Positions 44,638 through 53,756 of a stretch of 64,000 nt of DNA are shown one piece after another. Position numbers and translations under genes: made by a program. The notes under the pieces were generated by a model. The model was not told the origin of the DNA, searched no databases, and saw nothing but the letters and a program-made list of their open reading frames with translations. The stretch spans positions 124,001-188,000 of the forward strand of contig NZ_LJZS01000001.1 of the NCBI RefSeq assembly GCF_001314875.1, written 5' to 3'. This DNA is from Halomonas sp. HL-48. GTDB taxonomy: Bacteria; Pseudomonadota; Gammaproteobacteria; Pseudomonadales; Halomonadaceae. The first letter of the stretch is position 1. Every line of letters starts with the position of its first letter.

Positions 44638-44783
44638 TGCGATATCCTCTTGCCACGTTACCCGGGGGTAACCGTTTGTCGATCTTCAAGGTTACGTCAT
44701 CTCATGGGCAAGGTCAGTTCAAACACGATTTTTTTGCTGGCCTCATGATGTGCTGACACACCCCGCCAAGCCATTGACCATAA

Positions 44784-44814
44784 TAAAAAAGCTCCAGGAC
44801 AGGCCTGGAGCTTT
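44784..44814 (-). terminator. Rho-independent terminator after the universal stress protein gene
   Basis: An 11-bp stem (AAAGCTCCAGG / CCTGGAGCTTT) with a 5-base loop. On the minus strand it is followed by a T6 run, 19 bases after the stop. It ends the TAXI-TRAP operon. Confidence 0.93.
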
Positions 44815-44832
44815 CGCTTTTCCGTTCAGGGA

Positions 44833-45261
44833 TCAGCGCACGATCATGACCGACATCTTGGCATGGTGTACCACATGCTCGGCGTTGGGACCTAACACAT
44901 AGTCGACGAACTTGTGCTTGGTATGCGAGGCCATGACGATCAGGTCAATATCCAGTTGCTTACCTACCTTGATGATCGCCTCCCACGGCGAGCCGTCAAC
45001 TATCACACTCTGGGTATTGATGGTCTCGGGTACATGCGTTTGGATAAACTCATGCTGCGCCTCCTTCACCGCCGCGTGGGCTTTTTGGGAGAAGTCCTTG
45101 GGAAAATAAGCGCCCACCATGGGCATCTTAAAATCCGGCACCACCGTCACCACATGCAGCGAGGCGTCAAACGTCTGGCATAGCGTGATGGCCGTGGGTA
45201 ATGCCTTGGCCCATGAACTCTCTTCATTGAGGTCAACGGGCAGTAGGATCTTGTGGTACAT
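44833..45261 (-). CDS. Universal stress protein of the TRAP operon
   Basis: A 142-residue single UspA domain. N-terminal HKILLPVDLNEESSWAK and the C-terminal ATP-binding region (VMASHTKHKFVDYVLGPNAEHV then VHHAKMSVMIVR) are visible. It starts 12 bases after the TRAP permease stop. In Halomonas elongata the USP TeaD is encoded with the ectoine TRAP transporter TeaABC and regulates it. This gene is the analogous partner in a TAXI-type system, so a regulatory ATP-binding role is inferred. Confidence 0.92.
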   Translation of the reverse strand: MYHKILLPVDLNEESSWAKALPTAITLCQTFDASLHVVTVVPDFKMPMVGAYFPKDFSQKAHAAVKEAQHEFIQTHVPETINTQSVIVDGSPWEAIIKVGKQLDIDLIVMASHTKHKFVDYVLGPNAEHVVHHAKMSVMIVR

Positions 45262-45273
45262 GACAGCCCCTCC

Positions 45274-47877
45274 TTACGCGGGATTAGCCTTGCTAGCGCG
45301 CCCTTCAGCGGAACGACGACGGTGCTGCAGCATCACGATAAGCGCAAACACCCCTAAGGCCGGTATCCAGATCCACTCCTTCGTCCAGCGATCCACCGGT
45401 GCCAGCACTTCAACGATTTCCTGATCGAAATCAAAGCCCAGATCCGCCGCATCACTGCCGTAGGTCACCGTATCAACAATCGTTTCATCGTCTTCGGTCA
45501 TCAGCATTAGGCCAAGATTATCCAACCGCTCCTGCCCACTATCACCTTCGGGTACTGGCACTAGAATATAGGTCGTCATGGGGTCACCATAATCATCCAA
45601 ACCGCTGATTTGCACCCGAAGTGATGAGTCTTCTTCCATCTCGCCAAGTGTGTCCACGAACTCAGCAGGCTGCGTAGAACGGTAGGGATCGTGAATCATG
45701 TCCATGAAGAAACCGGGGCGGAACAGCGCAAACGCTACCACCAGCATTAGGATTGACTCATACCAGCGGTTACGGGTGAGCATATACCCCTGGGTGGCCG
45801 CAGCAAAAATCAACATCGCCACGGTGGCCACAATAAAGATCAGCACCCCTTGCAGCGGTGTCACGTCGATTAATAATAGATCGGTATTGAAAATAAACAG
45901 AAATGGCAGCGCTGCAGTACGCAGGCTGTAATAAAACGCCTGGAAACCGGTACGGATCGGATCTCCGCCAGAGATTGCCGCCGCCGCAAATGAAGCAAGC
46001 CCCACCGGCGGCGTCACATCAGCCATAATGCCGAAATAAAACACAAACAGGTGCACGGCAATCAGTGGCACCAGCAGGCCATTTTGCTCGCCAAGCTGAA
46101 TGATCACCGGCGCCAAAAGTGCTGATACCACGATATAGTTCGCGGTGGTCGGAAGCCCCATACCCAGAATCAGGCTAAGGATTGCGGTAAAGACCAAAAT
46201 CAGCATCAGGTTGCCCATCGCCAGCGTTTCGACCACCTCAGCCAATACCAGACCAACGCCAGTCTGGGAGACCGCCCCCACAATGATACCGGCGGTAGCG
46301 GTCGCAATGCCGATGCCAATCATGTTACGCGCACCGGTGACCAGCCCGTCCCACAGATCCAATGCACCTTCGCGTAGGTCTGCGGCGATATTGCTGCGGC
46401 CACGGAAGAACGCAGTGATGGGACGCTGGGTCAGCATGATAAAGATCATGAACACCGTCGCCCAAAACGCCGACAGCCCTGGCGATAGACGCTCAACCAT
46501 CAGGCACCACACCAGTACTACGACGGGCAGAATGTACTGCAACCCAACGAGCACAGTGGGCCGCGTCTGTGGCAACCTGACGACCGGCTCACTGGGATCA
46601 TCAATTTCGAGTTCAGGGTAGCCCGACGCCAGCTTCAACAGGGCAACATAAACTGCCGCTAGTGCCAGACCAATCACCCAGGGAGCCGCAGGGCCCAGCA
46701 CGGGTTGCAGCCAGCCCAGGCCGTAATACACCGCCAACGCGGTGACCATCATCAGCAAGAGACCCGTTAAAAAGCCAATGACCTTGCGCACCAGTGGCTT
46801 GGGGGGATTGCTGCTTTCAAGCCCCTGCATATTGGCTTTCATGGCCTCAAGGTGAACGATATAAATCAGTGCGATGTACGAAATCACCGCAGGTAAAAAC
46901 GCATGCTTGATAACCTCAACATACGAAATACCGACGTATTCGACCATCAGAAAAGCAGCAGCGCCCATTACAGGCGGCATGATTTGCCCGTTGACCGAAG
47001 CAGCCACCTCTACTGCGCCGGCTTTTTCCGAGGGGAACCCCACACGCTTCATCATCGGGATGGTAAAAGTGCCGGTGGTCACGGTGTTGGCAATCGAGGA
47101 GCCTGAAATCAAACCGGTCATGCCCGAGGCCACCACCGCGGCTTTGGCAGGGCCGCCTTTGTAGTGACCCAGCATTGAAAACGCAACTTTGATGAAATAG
47201 TTACCCGCGCCGGCTTTATCCAGCAGCGCACCAAATAATACGAACAAGAATACGAAGCTGGTGGATACCCCCAACGCAATACCGAATACGCCCTGAGTGG
47301 TTAACCACTGGTGATTGACCAGCCCATAAAAGCTGACCCCGCCATGGGCCAATATACCTGGCATCCAGGGACCCGCCAGCGAGTAAAACAGAAAGACGCC
47401 GGCCACAATCATCAGCGGCGGCCCAAGCGCGCGCCGGGTGGCTTCCAGCAGCAATACAATCCCCGCGATACCGACAACAACGTCAATCAACAGCGGTGAA
47501 CCGGGGCGATCCGACAAGCCCTCGTAAAAGATGAACATATAGGCGCCGCAAAACGCGGCCACCGCCGCCAGTGTCCAATCCAATACCGGGATACGGTCAC
47601 GGGGCGAATTCTTTAGCGCAGGGTATGCCATGTACGCTAGAAACAGCGCAAAGGCTAAATGGATCGAACGGGCCTGGGTTGCATTAAATACCCCAAACCC
47701 CACTACATACGGCAGGGGCGAAGCAATCCACAACTGAAAGAGTGACCAAACCGCCGCGATACTGACCAACAGCTTACCTGGAACGCCCGCTGGCTTGCGC
47801 GCTCCGGAGTCGGTAGAGGCGACAAGATCATCAAGATCAACATTCGACCCACTGGCCTTGGTGTTGTCCATTGTCAT
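45274..47877 (-). CDS. TRAP transporter fused permease subunit (TAXI type) with DUF3394 domain
   Basis: An 867-residue fusion of the small (4TM) and large (12TM) TRAP permeases. The large half carries GLISGSSIANTVTTGTFTIPM and LGMGLPTTANYIVVSALLAPV. Beyond the last transport segments is a periplasmic loop of about 130 residues (from about DMIHDPYRSTQPAEF to VLAPVDRWTK) and a final membrane helix, matching the DUF3394 tail of some TAXI permeases. I chose the ATG at 47877; ATGs at 47907 and 47871 are alternatives, none with a strong ribosome site. It lies after the solute-binding gene and a hairpin, and before the USP gene. Confidence 0.92.
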   Translation of the reverse strand: MTMDNTKASGSNVDLDDLVASTDSGARKPAGVPGKLLVSIAAVWSLFQLWIASPLPYVVGFGVFNATQARSIHLAFALFLAYMAYPALKNSPRDRIPVLDWTLAAVAAFCGAYMFIFYEGLSDRPGSPLLIDVVVGIAGIVLLLEATRRALGPPLMIVAGVFLFYSLAGPWMPGILAHGGVSFYGLVNHQWLTTQGVFGIALGVSTSFVFLFVLFGALLDKAGAGNYFIKVAFSMLGHYKGGPAKAAVVASGMTGLISGSSIANTVTTGTFTIPMMKRVGFPSEKAGAVEVAASVNGQIMPPVMGAAAFLMVEYVGISYVEVIKHAFLPAVISYIALIYIVHLEAMKANMQGLESSNPPKPLVRKVIGFLTGLLLMMVTALAVYYGLGWLQPVLGPAAPWVIGLALAAVYVALLKLASGYPELEIDDPSEPVVRLPQTRPTVLVGLQYILPVVVLVWCLMVERLSPGLSAFWATVFMIFIMLTQRPITAFFRGRSNIAADLREGALDLWDGLVTGARNMIGIGIATATAGIIVGAVSQTGVGLVLAEVVETLAMGNLMLILVFTAILSLILGMGLPTTANYIVVSALLAPVIIQLGEQNGLLVPLIAVHLFVFYFGIMADVTPPVGLASFAAAAISGGDPIRTGFQAFYYSLRTAALPFLFIFNTDLLLIDVTPLQGVLIFIVATVAMLIFAAATQGYMLTRNRWYESILMLVVAFALFRPGFFMDMIHDPYRSTQPAEFVDTLGEMEEDSSLRVQISGLDDYGDPMTTYILVPVPEGDSGQERLDNLGLMLMTEDDETIVDTVTYGSDAADLGFDFDQEIVEVLAPVDRWTKEWIWIPALGVFALIVMLQHRRRSAEGRASKANPA

Positions 47878-47948
47878 AAGCATGCCCTGCAGAAATATGG
47901 ATGACATTGTGGAATGCCAACTCGATGCCTAGCGGCATCCCAAACACA

Positions 47949-47976
47949 GCGCGCGGCCACTTGAGAGGCCGCGCGC
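47949..47976. terminator. Intra-operon hairpin between the TAXI binding protein and permease genes
   Basis: A perfect 10-bp GC stem (GCGCGCGGCC / GGCCGCGCGC) with an 8-base loop, 42 bases after the binding-protein stop. On the coding strand it lacks a T run, so it probably protects or partly attenuates the message rather than ending it. Confidence 0.6.
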
Positions 47977-48018
47977 AATCTTTTTATCGGAGGGTATCTC
48001 TCACCCTAGCCGATGGCC

Positions 48019-49011
48019 TTACTCTTCGATCCAACCCTGCTCTACGTAGTACTTCTTGGCACCATCATGCAGCGGAGCAGACAAGCCCTCAGAAACCATT
48101 TCTTCAGCATCCAGGTTTTCGAAGGCGGGGTGCAGGCGCTTGAAGCGATCAAAGTCATCGAAGACCGCTTTAACCGTTTCGTAGACGACGTCTTCATCCA
48201 CATCTGCAGAGGATACGAACGTCGCCGATACGCCAAATGTTTCTACGTCATCGGGATTGTTCTTGTACAGGCCGCCCGGAATAGTCGAGCTTGTGTAATA
48301 TGGATATTCGTCAACAATGCCCTGAACATCTTCATCGTCAAGCGGAATTAAGCGCGAATCCACCGTCGTGGTGGCTTCCTGGATGGAGCCGTTCGGGTGA
48401 CCGACCACGTAGACCATGGCGTCGATATTATTATCGGCCAAGGCAGCAGCCTGCTCGGAAGCATCAAGTTCAGACACCATTGAGAAGCTATCTTCGTCCC
48501 AGCCTTTGGCGTCCATCACCACTTCCATGGTGTTGCGCTGACCAGAGCCCGGGTTACCAATATTAACTCGCTTGCCTTCCAGATCGTCCAGCGTCTCGAT
48601 GCCGGAATCTTCGCGGGCCAGCAGCGTCAGCGGCTCGCCATGAATACGGAAAACGGCACGCAGATCGTCAAAGGCCTCGTCTTCGAAGTTACCTTCGCCA
48701 TTATACGCCTGGTACTGAACGTCAGACTGGGCGACGCCCATGTCCAGCTCGCCGGATTTAATGCCGTTGATATTGGCAACGGAGCCGCCGGTAGATGGCG
48801 CGTTACAGCGGATGTTGTGGTCATCGCTACCGCGGTTGACCAGTCGGCATACCGACTGACCGACGACGTAGTAAACGCCGGTTTGGCCACCGGTGCCGAT
48901 CGTGATGTAGTTTTCACCTTCTTCTTCTTCTGCCATTGCCGGGGCGGCAAAAGCGGCGGCGGCGAGTAGCGCACCGGAGAAAGCTACGGTAGAAAATGCG
49001 TGGCGTTTCAT
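48019..49011 (-). CDS. TAXI-family TRAP transporter solute-binding protein
   Basis: A 330-residue periplasmic binding protein with a signal peptide (FSGALLAAAAFAAPAMA). The TAXI hallmark ITIGTGGQTGVYYVVGQSVCRLVN starts the mature part, and NGIKSGELDMGVAQSDVQY, LVGKRVN-like EGKRVNIGNPGSGQRNT and MVYVVGHPNG follow. The ATG at 49011 has AGAGG upstream. TAXI ligands include glutamate, 2-oxoglutarate and other small acids; the ligand here is unknown. It is first in the operon with the fused permease and USP. Confidence 0.92.
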   Translation of the reverse strand: MKRHAFSTVAFSGALLAAAAFAAPAMAEEEEGENYITIGTGGQTGVYYVVGQSVCRLVNRGSDDHNIRCNAPSTGGSVANINGIKSGELDMGVAQSDVQYQAYNGEGNFEDEAFDDLRAVFRIHGEPLTLLAREDSGIETLDDLEGKRVNIGNPGSGQRNTMEVVMDAKGWDEDSFSMVSELDASEQAAALADNNIDAMVYVVGHPNGSIQEATTTVDSRLIPLDDEDVQGIVDEYPYYTSSTIPGGLYKNNPDDVETFGVSATFVSSADVDEDVVYETVKAVFDDFDRFKRLHPAFENLDAEEMVSEGLSAPLHDGAKKYYVEQGWIEE

Positions 49012-49292
49012 GAACACACCTCTTTATCTTGATGTTATGGGCATTTCGCGTTTTGTCCCACCCATACCATATTCCCTCAGGTGGGATGATCCAAAACGTT
49101 TACAAGACAATCTGTTATCAGCGCCGACAACGTCTGTCGGCTTTGACTACTTTAGCGAAAAAAAACGTTATTGGCGAAACGCAATACGTTAAACAGCAAA
49201 CATCGCTTCTTGGCGCCATGTATTGAGTGTAGTGATGTTAACCGTTTAGAGAGCGTTAACCAGCATACCGCTTTTGCATAGGCCAAGCGGCA

Positions 49293-50600
49293 TCAGTCCA
49301 CGTTGTAACCCAGAACGCGCGGCAACCACAGTGCAATGCCAGGGAAAACCGCCACCAGCACCAGCGCGCCGCCCATGGCGATGACAAACAGCAATGCCCA
49401 ACCCAGCGTCTGCTCCAGACGGATCTTGGCCACTTCCGTGGTGACCATCAAATTCACCGCCACCGGCGGGGTGAACTGGCCGATGGCAATGTTCATGGCC
49501 AGCAAAATACCGAACCATACCGGGTTCCATTCAAAATGCTGCATGACCGGTATCAAAATCGGCATCATGATCAGATAGATCGAAATGGCATCCAGCAGCA
49601 TTCCCGCTACCAGCACCGCCAGCATGACCAGAATCAGCAGCAGCACGCCGTTGTCGGTGAGCCCGATAATCCACTCCGCCAGATGGCGGAACGTGCCCAG
49701 CATGGTGCCCGCCCAGGCAAAAATACCCGCCAGTGCGATAATCAGCATCACCACGCCGGAGATAATCGCCGCTTCGCCGAACAGCTCCCACAGGTCACGC
49801 CACGTCAACTCGCGGGTCAGAAAAAGCCCGACGATGGCGCCGTAGGCAACCGCTACCACCGCCGCCTCGGTGGGCGTAAATAGCCCCGAGCGCAGCCCGC
49901 CGAGGATCAGCACCGGGGCAAACAGCGCAGGCAAGGCCTGCTTGAACGTGGTTTTTACGCTCAGCCGCTCGGCGCCTTCCACCGGTGTACCGCCTTCCCA
50001 ACCGTAGCGCTTGGACACCAGCAGTGCTGGTACTAACAGCGCCAGCCCGGCCAGTATCCCGGGAAACAAGCCCGCGGCAAACAGGGCACGCAGATCCACC
50101 CCCGGCACCACGATCGAGTAGAGAATCAGCGCAACGGAAGGGGGAATGAGAATCGCCGTGGAGGCCGACGCCGCGATCAGCGTGGCGGAAAATGGCTTGG
50201 GGTAGCCGGCCTTGGTCATGCTCGGCAGCATCACCATGGCCACCGCCGCGGCATCGGCGGGGCCGGAGCCGCTCATGCCGCCCATGATCATGCACACCAG
50301 CACCGCTACCAACGCCAGGCCGCCATGACGTGGGCCGATCAACGCCTGGGCGAAGCGCACCAGGCGCAGCGCGACGCCGGCACGCTCGAAAATCAGCCCG
50401 GTCAAAATGAATAGCGGAATCGCGATCAGCGGGTACTTGGCAATACTGTTGTAGGTATTGGTGCCCAGGGTCGCCAGCATGTCCGGCGACAGCCCGATCA
50501 CAATGCCCACTGCGCCCGACAAGGCCAGCGAAAACGCCACCGGTACGCCTGCGATCAGCAGCCCAGCAAAGGCCAGAATCATCCATACATCAGGCGTCAT
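49293..50600 (-). CDS. dctM: TRAP transporter large permease subunit DctM
   Basis: A 435-residue 12-helix permease. It begins MTPDVWMILAFAGLLIAGVPVAF; later segments include IMGGMSGSGPADAAAVAMVMLP, ASASTAILIPPSVALILY and a C-terminal FTPPVAVNLMVTTEVAKI. The ATG at 50600 has GGGAGG upstream and overlaps the dctQ stop by 11 bases; a longer reading to 50708 is an overlap artefact rich in Cys and Gly. It is the last gene of dctPQM. Confidence 0.93.
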   Translation of the reverse strand: MTPDVWMILAFAGLLIAGVPVAFSLALSGAVGIVIGLSPDMLATLGTNTYNSIAKYPLIAIPLFILTGLIFERAGVALRLVRFAQALIGPRHGGLALVAVLVCMIMGGMSGSGPADAAAVAMVMLPSMTKAGYPKPFSATLIAASASTAILIPPSVALILYSIVVPGVDLRALFAAGLFPGILAGLALLVPALLVSKRYGWEGGTPVEGAERLSVKTTFKQALPALFAPVLILGGLRSGLFTPTEAAVVAVAYGAIVGLFLTRELTWRDLWELFGEAAIISGVVMLIIALAGIFAWAGTMLGTFRHLAEWIIGLTDNGVLLLILVMLAVLVAGMLLDAISIYLIMMPILIPVMQHFEWNPVWFGILLAMNIAIGQFTPPVAVNLMVTTEVAKIRLEQTLGWALLFVIAMGGALVLVAVFPGIALWLPRVLGYNVD

Positions 50601-51069
50601 CGGCGTGCCTCCCGGCCAGGCGATCACGGGTCTGCTGCAGCAAACGCCACAGCATGGCAGCAGACAGCACCGGCAACCAGACGATGTACCACCACTGGGG
50701 CAGGCCAAGCCCGGGCGACAGCGACTGCCACTGATATTCCTGCCAGGCCAGCGTAGCGCCGAACCAGGTGATCAACCCCAGCACCACGGCGCCACACAGC
50801 GCCTGGAAGCCAATCAATAGCCGGCGCGGGCCAGGGGGCAGCGCCCGTTCCAGAAAGCTGATGCGGATATGGCGTTGGCGACGCAGCGCCACGGACGCCC
50901 CGGCGAAGGTCAGCACCACCAGCAGGAACACGGAAATTTCTTCGGTGAAGGAAAACGAGCCGCCGGTCAGATAGCGCGTGATCACGTTGCCCAGGCTGAT
51001 CAGCGAAATAATGATCAGCGCCAGCGCGCCCAGCCAGCGCTCGGGGCGCGCATCCGGTAAGCCTTTCAT
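50590..51069 (-). CDS. dctQ: TRAP transporter small permease subunit DctQ
   Basis: A 159-residue four-helix membrane protein with the DctQ core NVITRYLTGGSFSFTEEISVFLLV, here with the conserved Trp replaced in the FTEE segment, and VALRRQRHIRISFLERALPP. It lies between dctP and dctM, overlapping dctM by 11 bases. It is separated from dctP by 69 bases that hold a UUCG-loop hairpin. Confidence 0.9.
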   Translation of the reverse strand: MKGLPDARPERWLGALALIIISLISLGNVITRYLTGGSFSFTEEISVFLLVVLTFAGASVALRRQRHIRISFLERALPPGPRRLLIGFQALCGAVVLGLITWFGATLAWQEYQWQSLSPGLGLPQWWYIVWLPVLSAAMLWRLLQQTRDRLAGRHADDA

Positions 51070-51090
51070 GGCAGCCTCATTACGAAAGCT

Positions 51091-51108
51091 ACCGGCCCGA
51101 AGGCCGGT
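51091..51108 (-). terminator. UUCG tetraloop hairpin between dctP and dctQ
   Basis: On the minus strand it reads ACCGGCC-TTCG-GGCCGGT, a 7-bp GC stem closed by C(UUCG)G, an extra-stable tetraloop. It stands 31 bases after the dctP stop and has no T run. It probably shields dctP mRNA and lowers permease expression. Confidence 0.65.
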
Positions 51109-51138
51109 ATATCAACATTGTCAAAACATCCGACGGGC

Positions 51139-52149
51139 CTAGCGCGCGTCGATGTCGGCCTGCGCCGCCTCGACCAGCTCCTCGCCAATCCGCGGTGTCC
51201 ACTTTTCGTACACAGACTGAGTCGCTTCGACAAACGCCTGGTACTGCGCATCGGTCAGTTCGGTGACCGTTACGCTGCGCTCCTGAATGGCGGCAAGCCG
51301 GTCGCTTTCTTCTTCACGGGTCATGGCGATTTCCCATTCACCCGCTTCGACGGCGGTTTCGCGCAATAGCGTCTGCTGATCCTCGCTGAGCGATTGCCAG
51401 ACCTGCTGGTTGACGGCGAAGATAAGCGGATCATTCATGTAATTCCAAAGCGTCAGGTGCTCCTGACCGACCTGGTCGATGCGCGCCACGTCAAACACGG
51501 ACAGCGGGTTTTCCTGGCCGTCCACCGCGCCGGTGGTAAGCGCCGGCTGGGCATCGGTCCAGCTCATTTGCGTAGGGTCGGCATCCAGCGCCGAGAAGGT
51601 ATCCTGGAACAACGGCGATCCCACGACACGAATCTTCAGCCCCTCCAGGTCTTCGGGCTCGCTGATGGGGCCCTGGGAGTTGGAGACCTGACGGAAGCCA
51701 TTTTCGCCCCAGGCAAGCGGTATCACGCCGCGCGACTCGATCGCCTCGAACACCATGTCGCCAGCTTCCCCACCGGTGACCGCGTCGACGGCAGCTTCAT
51801 CCGGGATAAAGAACGGCAGCGAGAAGAGATTGAGCTCGGGCACCTGCGGCGACCAGTTGATGGTCGAGCCTACGGCCGCATCGATGAGTCCCGAGCGCAT
51901 GGCGGAGAACTCGCGGGTCTGGTCACCAGACACCAGTTGGGAATTGGGATACACCCTGAGGGTCAGCTCACCGCCGCTGCGCTCCTCGACGAGATCCGCC
52001 CATTTTTCAGCCGCCTGGCCCCAGGGAAAGGCATCGGGCAGCACCGTTGAAACAGACAGTTCGCGCGCCTGGGCGGAAAGCGAGGCAGAAAGCAGGGCGG
52101 CACCGGCCAAGCCGGCGGTTAAACGAGCCATTGAGCGTGTCAGCGTCAT
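51139..52149 (-). CDS. dctP: TRAP transporter solute-binding protein DctP
   Basis: A 336-residue periplasmic DctP-type binding protein. The signal peptide ends at SAQA before RELSVST. The fold signatures are GEAGDMVFEAIESRGVIPLAW, the conserved-Arg strand LEGLKIRVVGSPLFQDTF and TGAVDGQENPLSVF. The R in KIRVV normally contacts the ligand carboxylate. I chose the ATG at 52149 with AAAGGA upstream; a reading from 52230 adds 27 non-signal residues. Ligand unknown, probably a small carboxylate. Confidence 0.93.
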   Translation of the reverse strand: MTLTRSMARLTAGLAGAALLSASLSAQARELSVSTVLPDAFPWGQAAEKWADLVEERSGGELTLRVYPNSQLVSGDQTREFSAMRSGLIDAAVGSTINWSPQVPELNLFSLPFFIPDEAAVDAVTGGEAGDMVFEAIESRGVIPLAWGENGFRQVSNSQGPISEPEDLEGLKIRVVGSPLFQDTFSALDADPTQMSWTDAQPALTTGAVDGQENPLSVFDVARIDQVGQEHLTLWNYMNDPLIFAVNQQVWQSLSEDQQTLLRETAVEAGEWEIAMTREEESDRLAAIQERSVTVTELTDAQYQAFVEATQSVYEKWTPRIGEELVEAAQADIDAR

Positions 52150-52396
52150 GGTAGATCCTTTTTTTATCGGTTGTTGTGATGACTTTGTTATTGAGCCAGT
52201 CCTTACCACCGTCGTCGACTTATCTGGCAATAAGCATTCTATTGTAGGTATTCTTTGGTTGAAGGGAAGCCATACAATCGGCTACTAAAGACCCATCAAA
52301 ACCTCAGCGGCGGCATACCTTCATACTGGGGCTTATAGACACTGTTGGCACCTGATATCCTAGTTTTGCCCCTTCTGTATACCAACGGACATCAAC

Positions 52397-53296
52397 GTGC
52401 CACTACGCGACCTGCTGCTCGGCCTGCTTGTTATCGCCATTTGGGCGTTGAATATCATTGTCATCAAGGTCGGCGTCACAGAACTCCCGCCGCTGTTGAT
52501 GACCACGCTACGCTTTACGCTGGTCGCCGTGCTGCTGGTACCCTTCTATCCGGTGGCGCGAGCCCAGCTGCCATTTTTGCTATTACTTTCCTTCACCTTC
52601 GGCAGCCTGCACTTCGGCCTGCTGTTTATCGGCTTACAGCAGGCCGAAGCGGGTACGGGTGCGCTGCTGGTGCAGATGGGCACGCCTTTTGCCACGCTGC
52701 TGGCGGTGATCTTTCTGAAAGAAAAGCTGGGCCCCAAACGTATTGTTGGGCTGCTGCTCTCGTTTGCGGGCATTATCGTACTGGCGGGTGGGCCCACCTT
52801 ACCGACGCCTCTCCCCCTGGCGATTCTATTGTGTAGTGCAATGGGCTGGGCGGTATCGCAGCTGTTGATCAAGCGGGGCCCGCCGATTGCGCCGATGGCC
52901 TTGGCTGGCTGGGTCGCGTTGTTTGCCGTCCCCCAGGTGGCGCTGGGCTCCTGGCTGTTCGAGAGCGGCCAGTGGCAGGCCATACAGCAAGCGAGCTGGC
53001 TGGGCTGGGGGGCGATGATTTACACCGCCGTGATGTCGTCGATTGTCGCTTATGGGATCTGGTACGCGCTGCTGCGCCGCCATCCCGTCAACCGTGTCGT
53101 CCCCATGACGCTGCTTGTACCGGTATTGGCGGTCGGCCTGGGCGCGCTGCTGATGGGCGACAGCCTAGGCGTGCACAAGCTGGTAGGCGGCGGCTTGGTG
53201 GTCGCAGGTATTGCCCTGATTGTGATCAGGTTTCGCCGTCGCCCGGCTGGCAGAAACCGGCCTCATCCGGCACGGAAACGCAGTCGCCCACTTTGA
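52397..53296 (+). CDS. DMT-superfamily (EamA) transporter
   Basis: A 299-residue ten-helix metabolite exporter with two EamA repeats. The first starts LLLGLLVIAIWALNIIVIKVGV, and the second includes LCSAMGWAVSQLLIKRGPP and AVMSSIVAYGIWYALLRRHPV. The C-terminus is basic. The start is a GTG at 52397. Its last 71 bases overlap the end of the convergent DUF192 gene. The family exports amino acids and related metabolites; the substrate cannot be read here. Confidence 0.9.
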   Translation: MPLRDLLLGLLVIAIWALNIIVIKVGVTELPPLLMTTLRFTLVAVLLVPFYPVARAQLPFLLLLSFTFGSLHFGLLFIGLQQAEAGTGALLVQMGTPFATLLAVIFLKEKLGPKRIVGLLLSFAGIIVLAGGPTLPTPLPLAILLCSAMGWAVSQLLIKRGPPIAPMALAGWVALFAVPQVALGSWLFESGQWQAIQQASWLGWGAMIYTAVMSSIVAYGIWYALLRRHPVNRVVPMTLLVPVLAVGLGALLMGDSLGVHKLVGGGLVVAGIALIVIRFRRRPAGRNRPHPARKRSRPL

Positions 53297-53756
53297 TACC
53301 GCGCTCGGCAAAGTAGCCGGCGTTGACTTCCAGCGCCGCATGGTAAGCCGCCCCGGGCGCATAGGAAGGACAGTCGCTCGGCGACGAGGACTCACAGGGC
53401 TGCATGGACTCAATGGCGACGATACGGCCGTCGTCATCGATAAAAGCGATGTCCAGAGGAATCAGGGTGCGGTACATCCAGAAGCCTTTACCAGGAGCCT
53501 GTTCGCGCCCGAAGACAAACAGCATGCCGCGTTTTTCGCCGAGCGTCTCCCGCCCCATCAGCCCTTGCTGACGCTGTGCCAGCGACTTGGCCACTTCCAC
53601 CGTCAAACGATGCGGGCCCTGCTCGGTATGAATCGACAGCGCCAGGGTATCGGCGTCGCCTGTCGCTTCCTTGGCCCACAGGGAGCCGCCGGGCAGCATC
53701 AGCGACAGCGGCAGCATGAGTGACGCCTTGAGCAGCGTCCGCCGGTTCATGGTCAT
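53226..53756 (-). CDS. DUF192 exported protein
   Basis: A 176-residue protein. The N-terminus MTMNRRTLLKASLMLPLSLM is a signal sequence with an RR pair resembling Tat signals. The DUF192 core is visible: VEVAKSLAQRQQGLMGRETL, GMLFVFGREQAPGKGFWMYRT, LIPLDIAFIDDDGRIVAIESM and AALEVNAGYFAERGIKVGD. Family function is not established. Its ATG overlaps the modC stop (ATGA), so it is translated with the molybdate transporter genes, and its 3' end overlaps the convergent DMT gene. Confidence 0.87.
   Translation of the reverse strand: MTMNRRTLLKASLMLPLSLMLPGGSLWAKEATGDADTLALSIHTEQGPHRLTVEVAKSLAQRQQGLMGRETLGEKRGMLFVFGREQAPGKGFWMYRTLIPLDIAFIDDDGRIVAIESMQPCESSSPSDCPSYAPGAAYHAALEVNAGYFAERGIKVGDCVSVPDEAGFCQPGDGET

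Noticed and set aside
49123-49141. Inverted repeat GCCGACA-N5-TGTCGGC between the two TRAP operons as a terminator of dctPQM
   Set aside because: It lies about 150 bases beyond the dctM stop and has no T run on the minus strand; it could equally be an operator for the TAXI operon, but nothing supports either.
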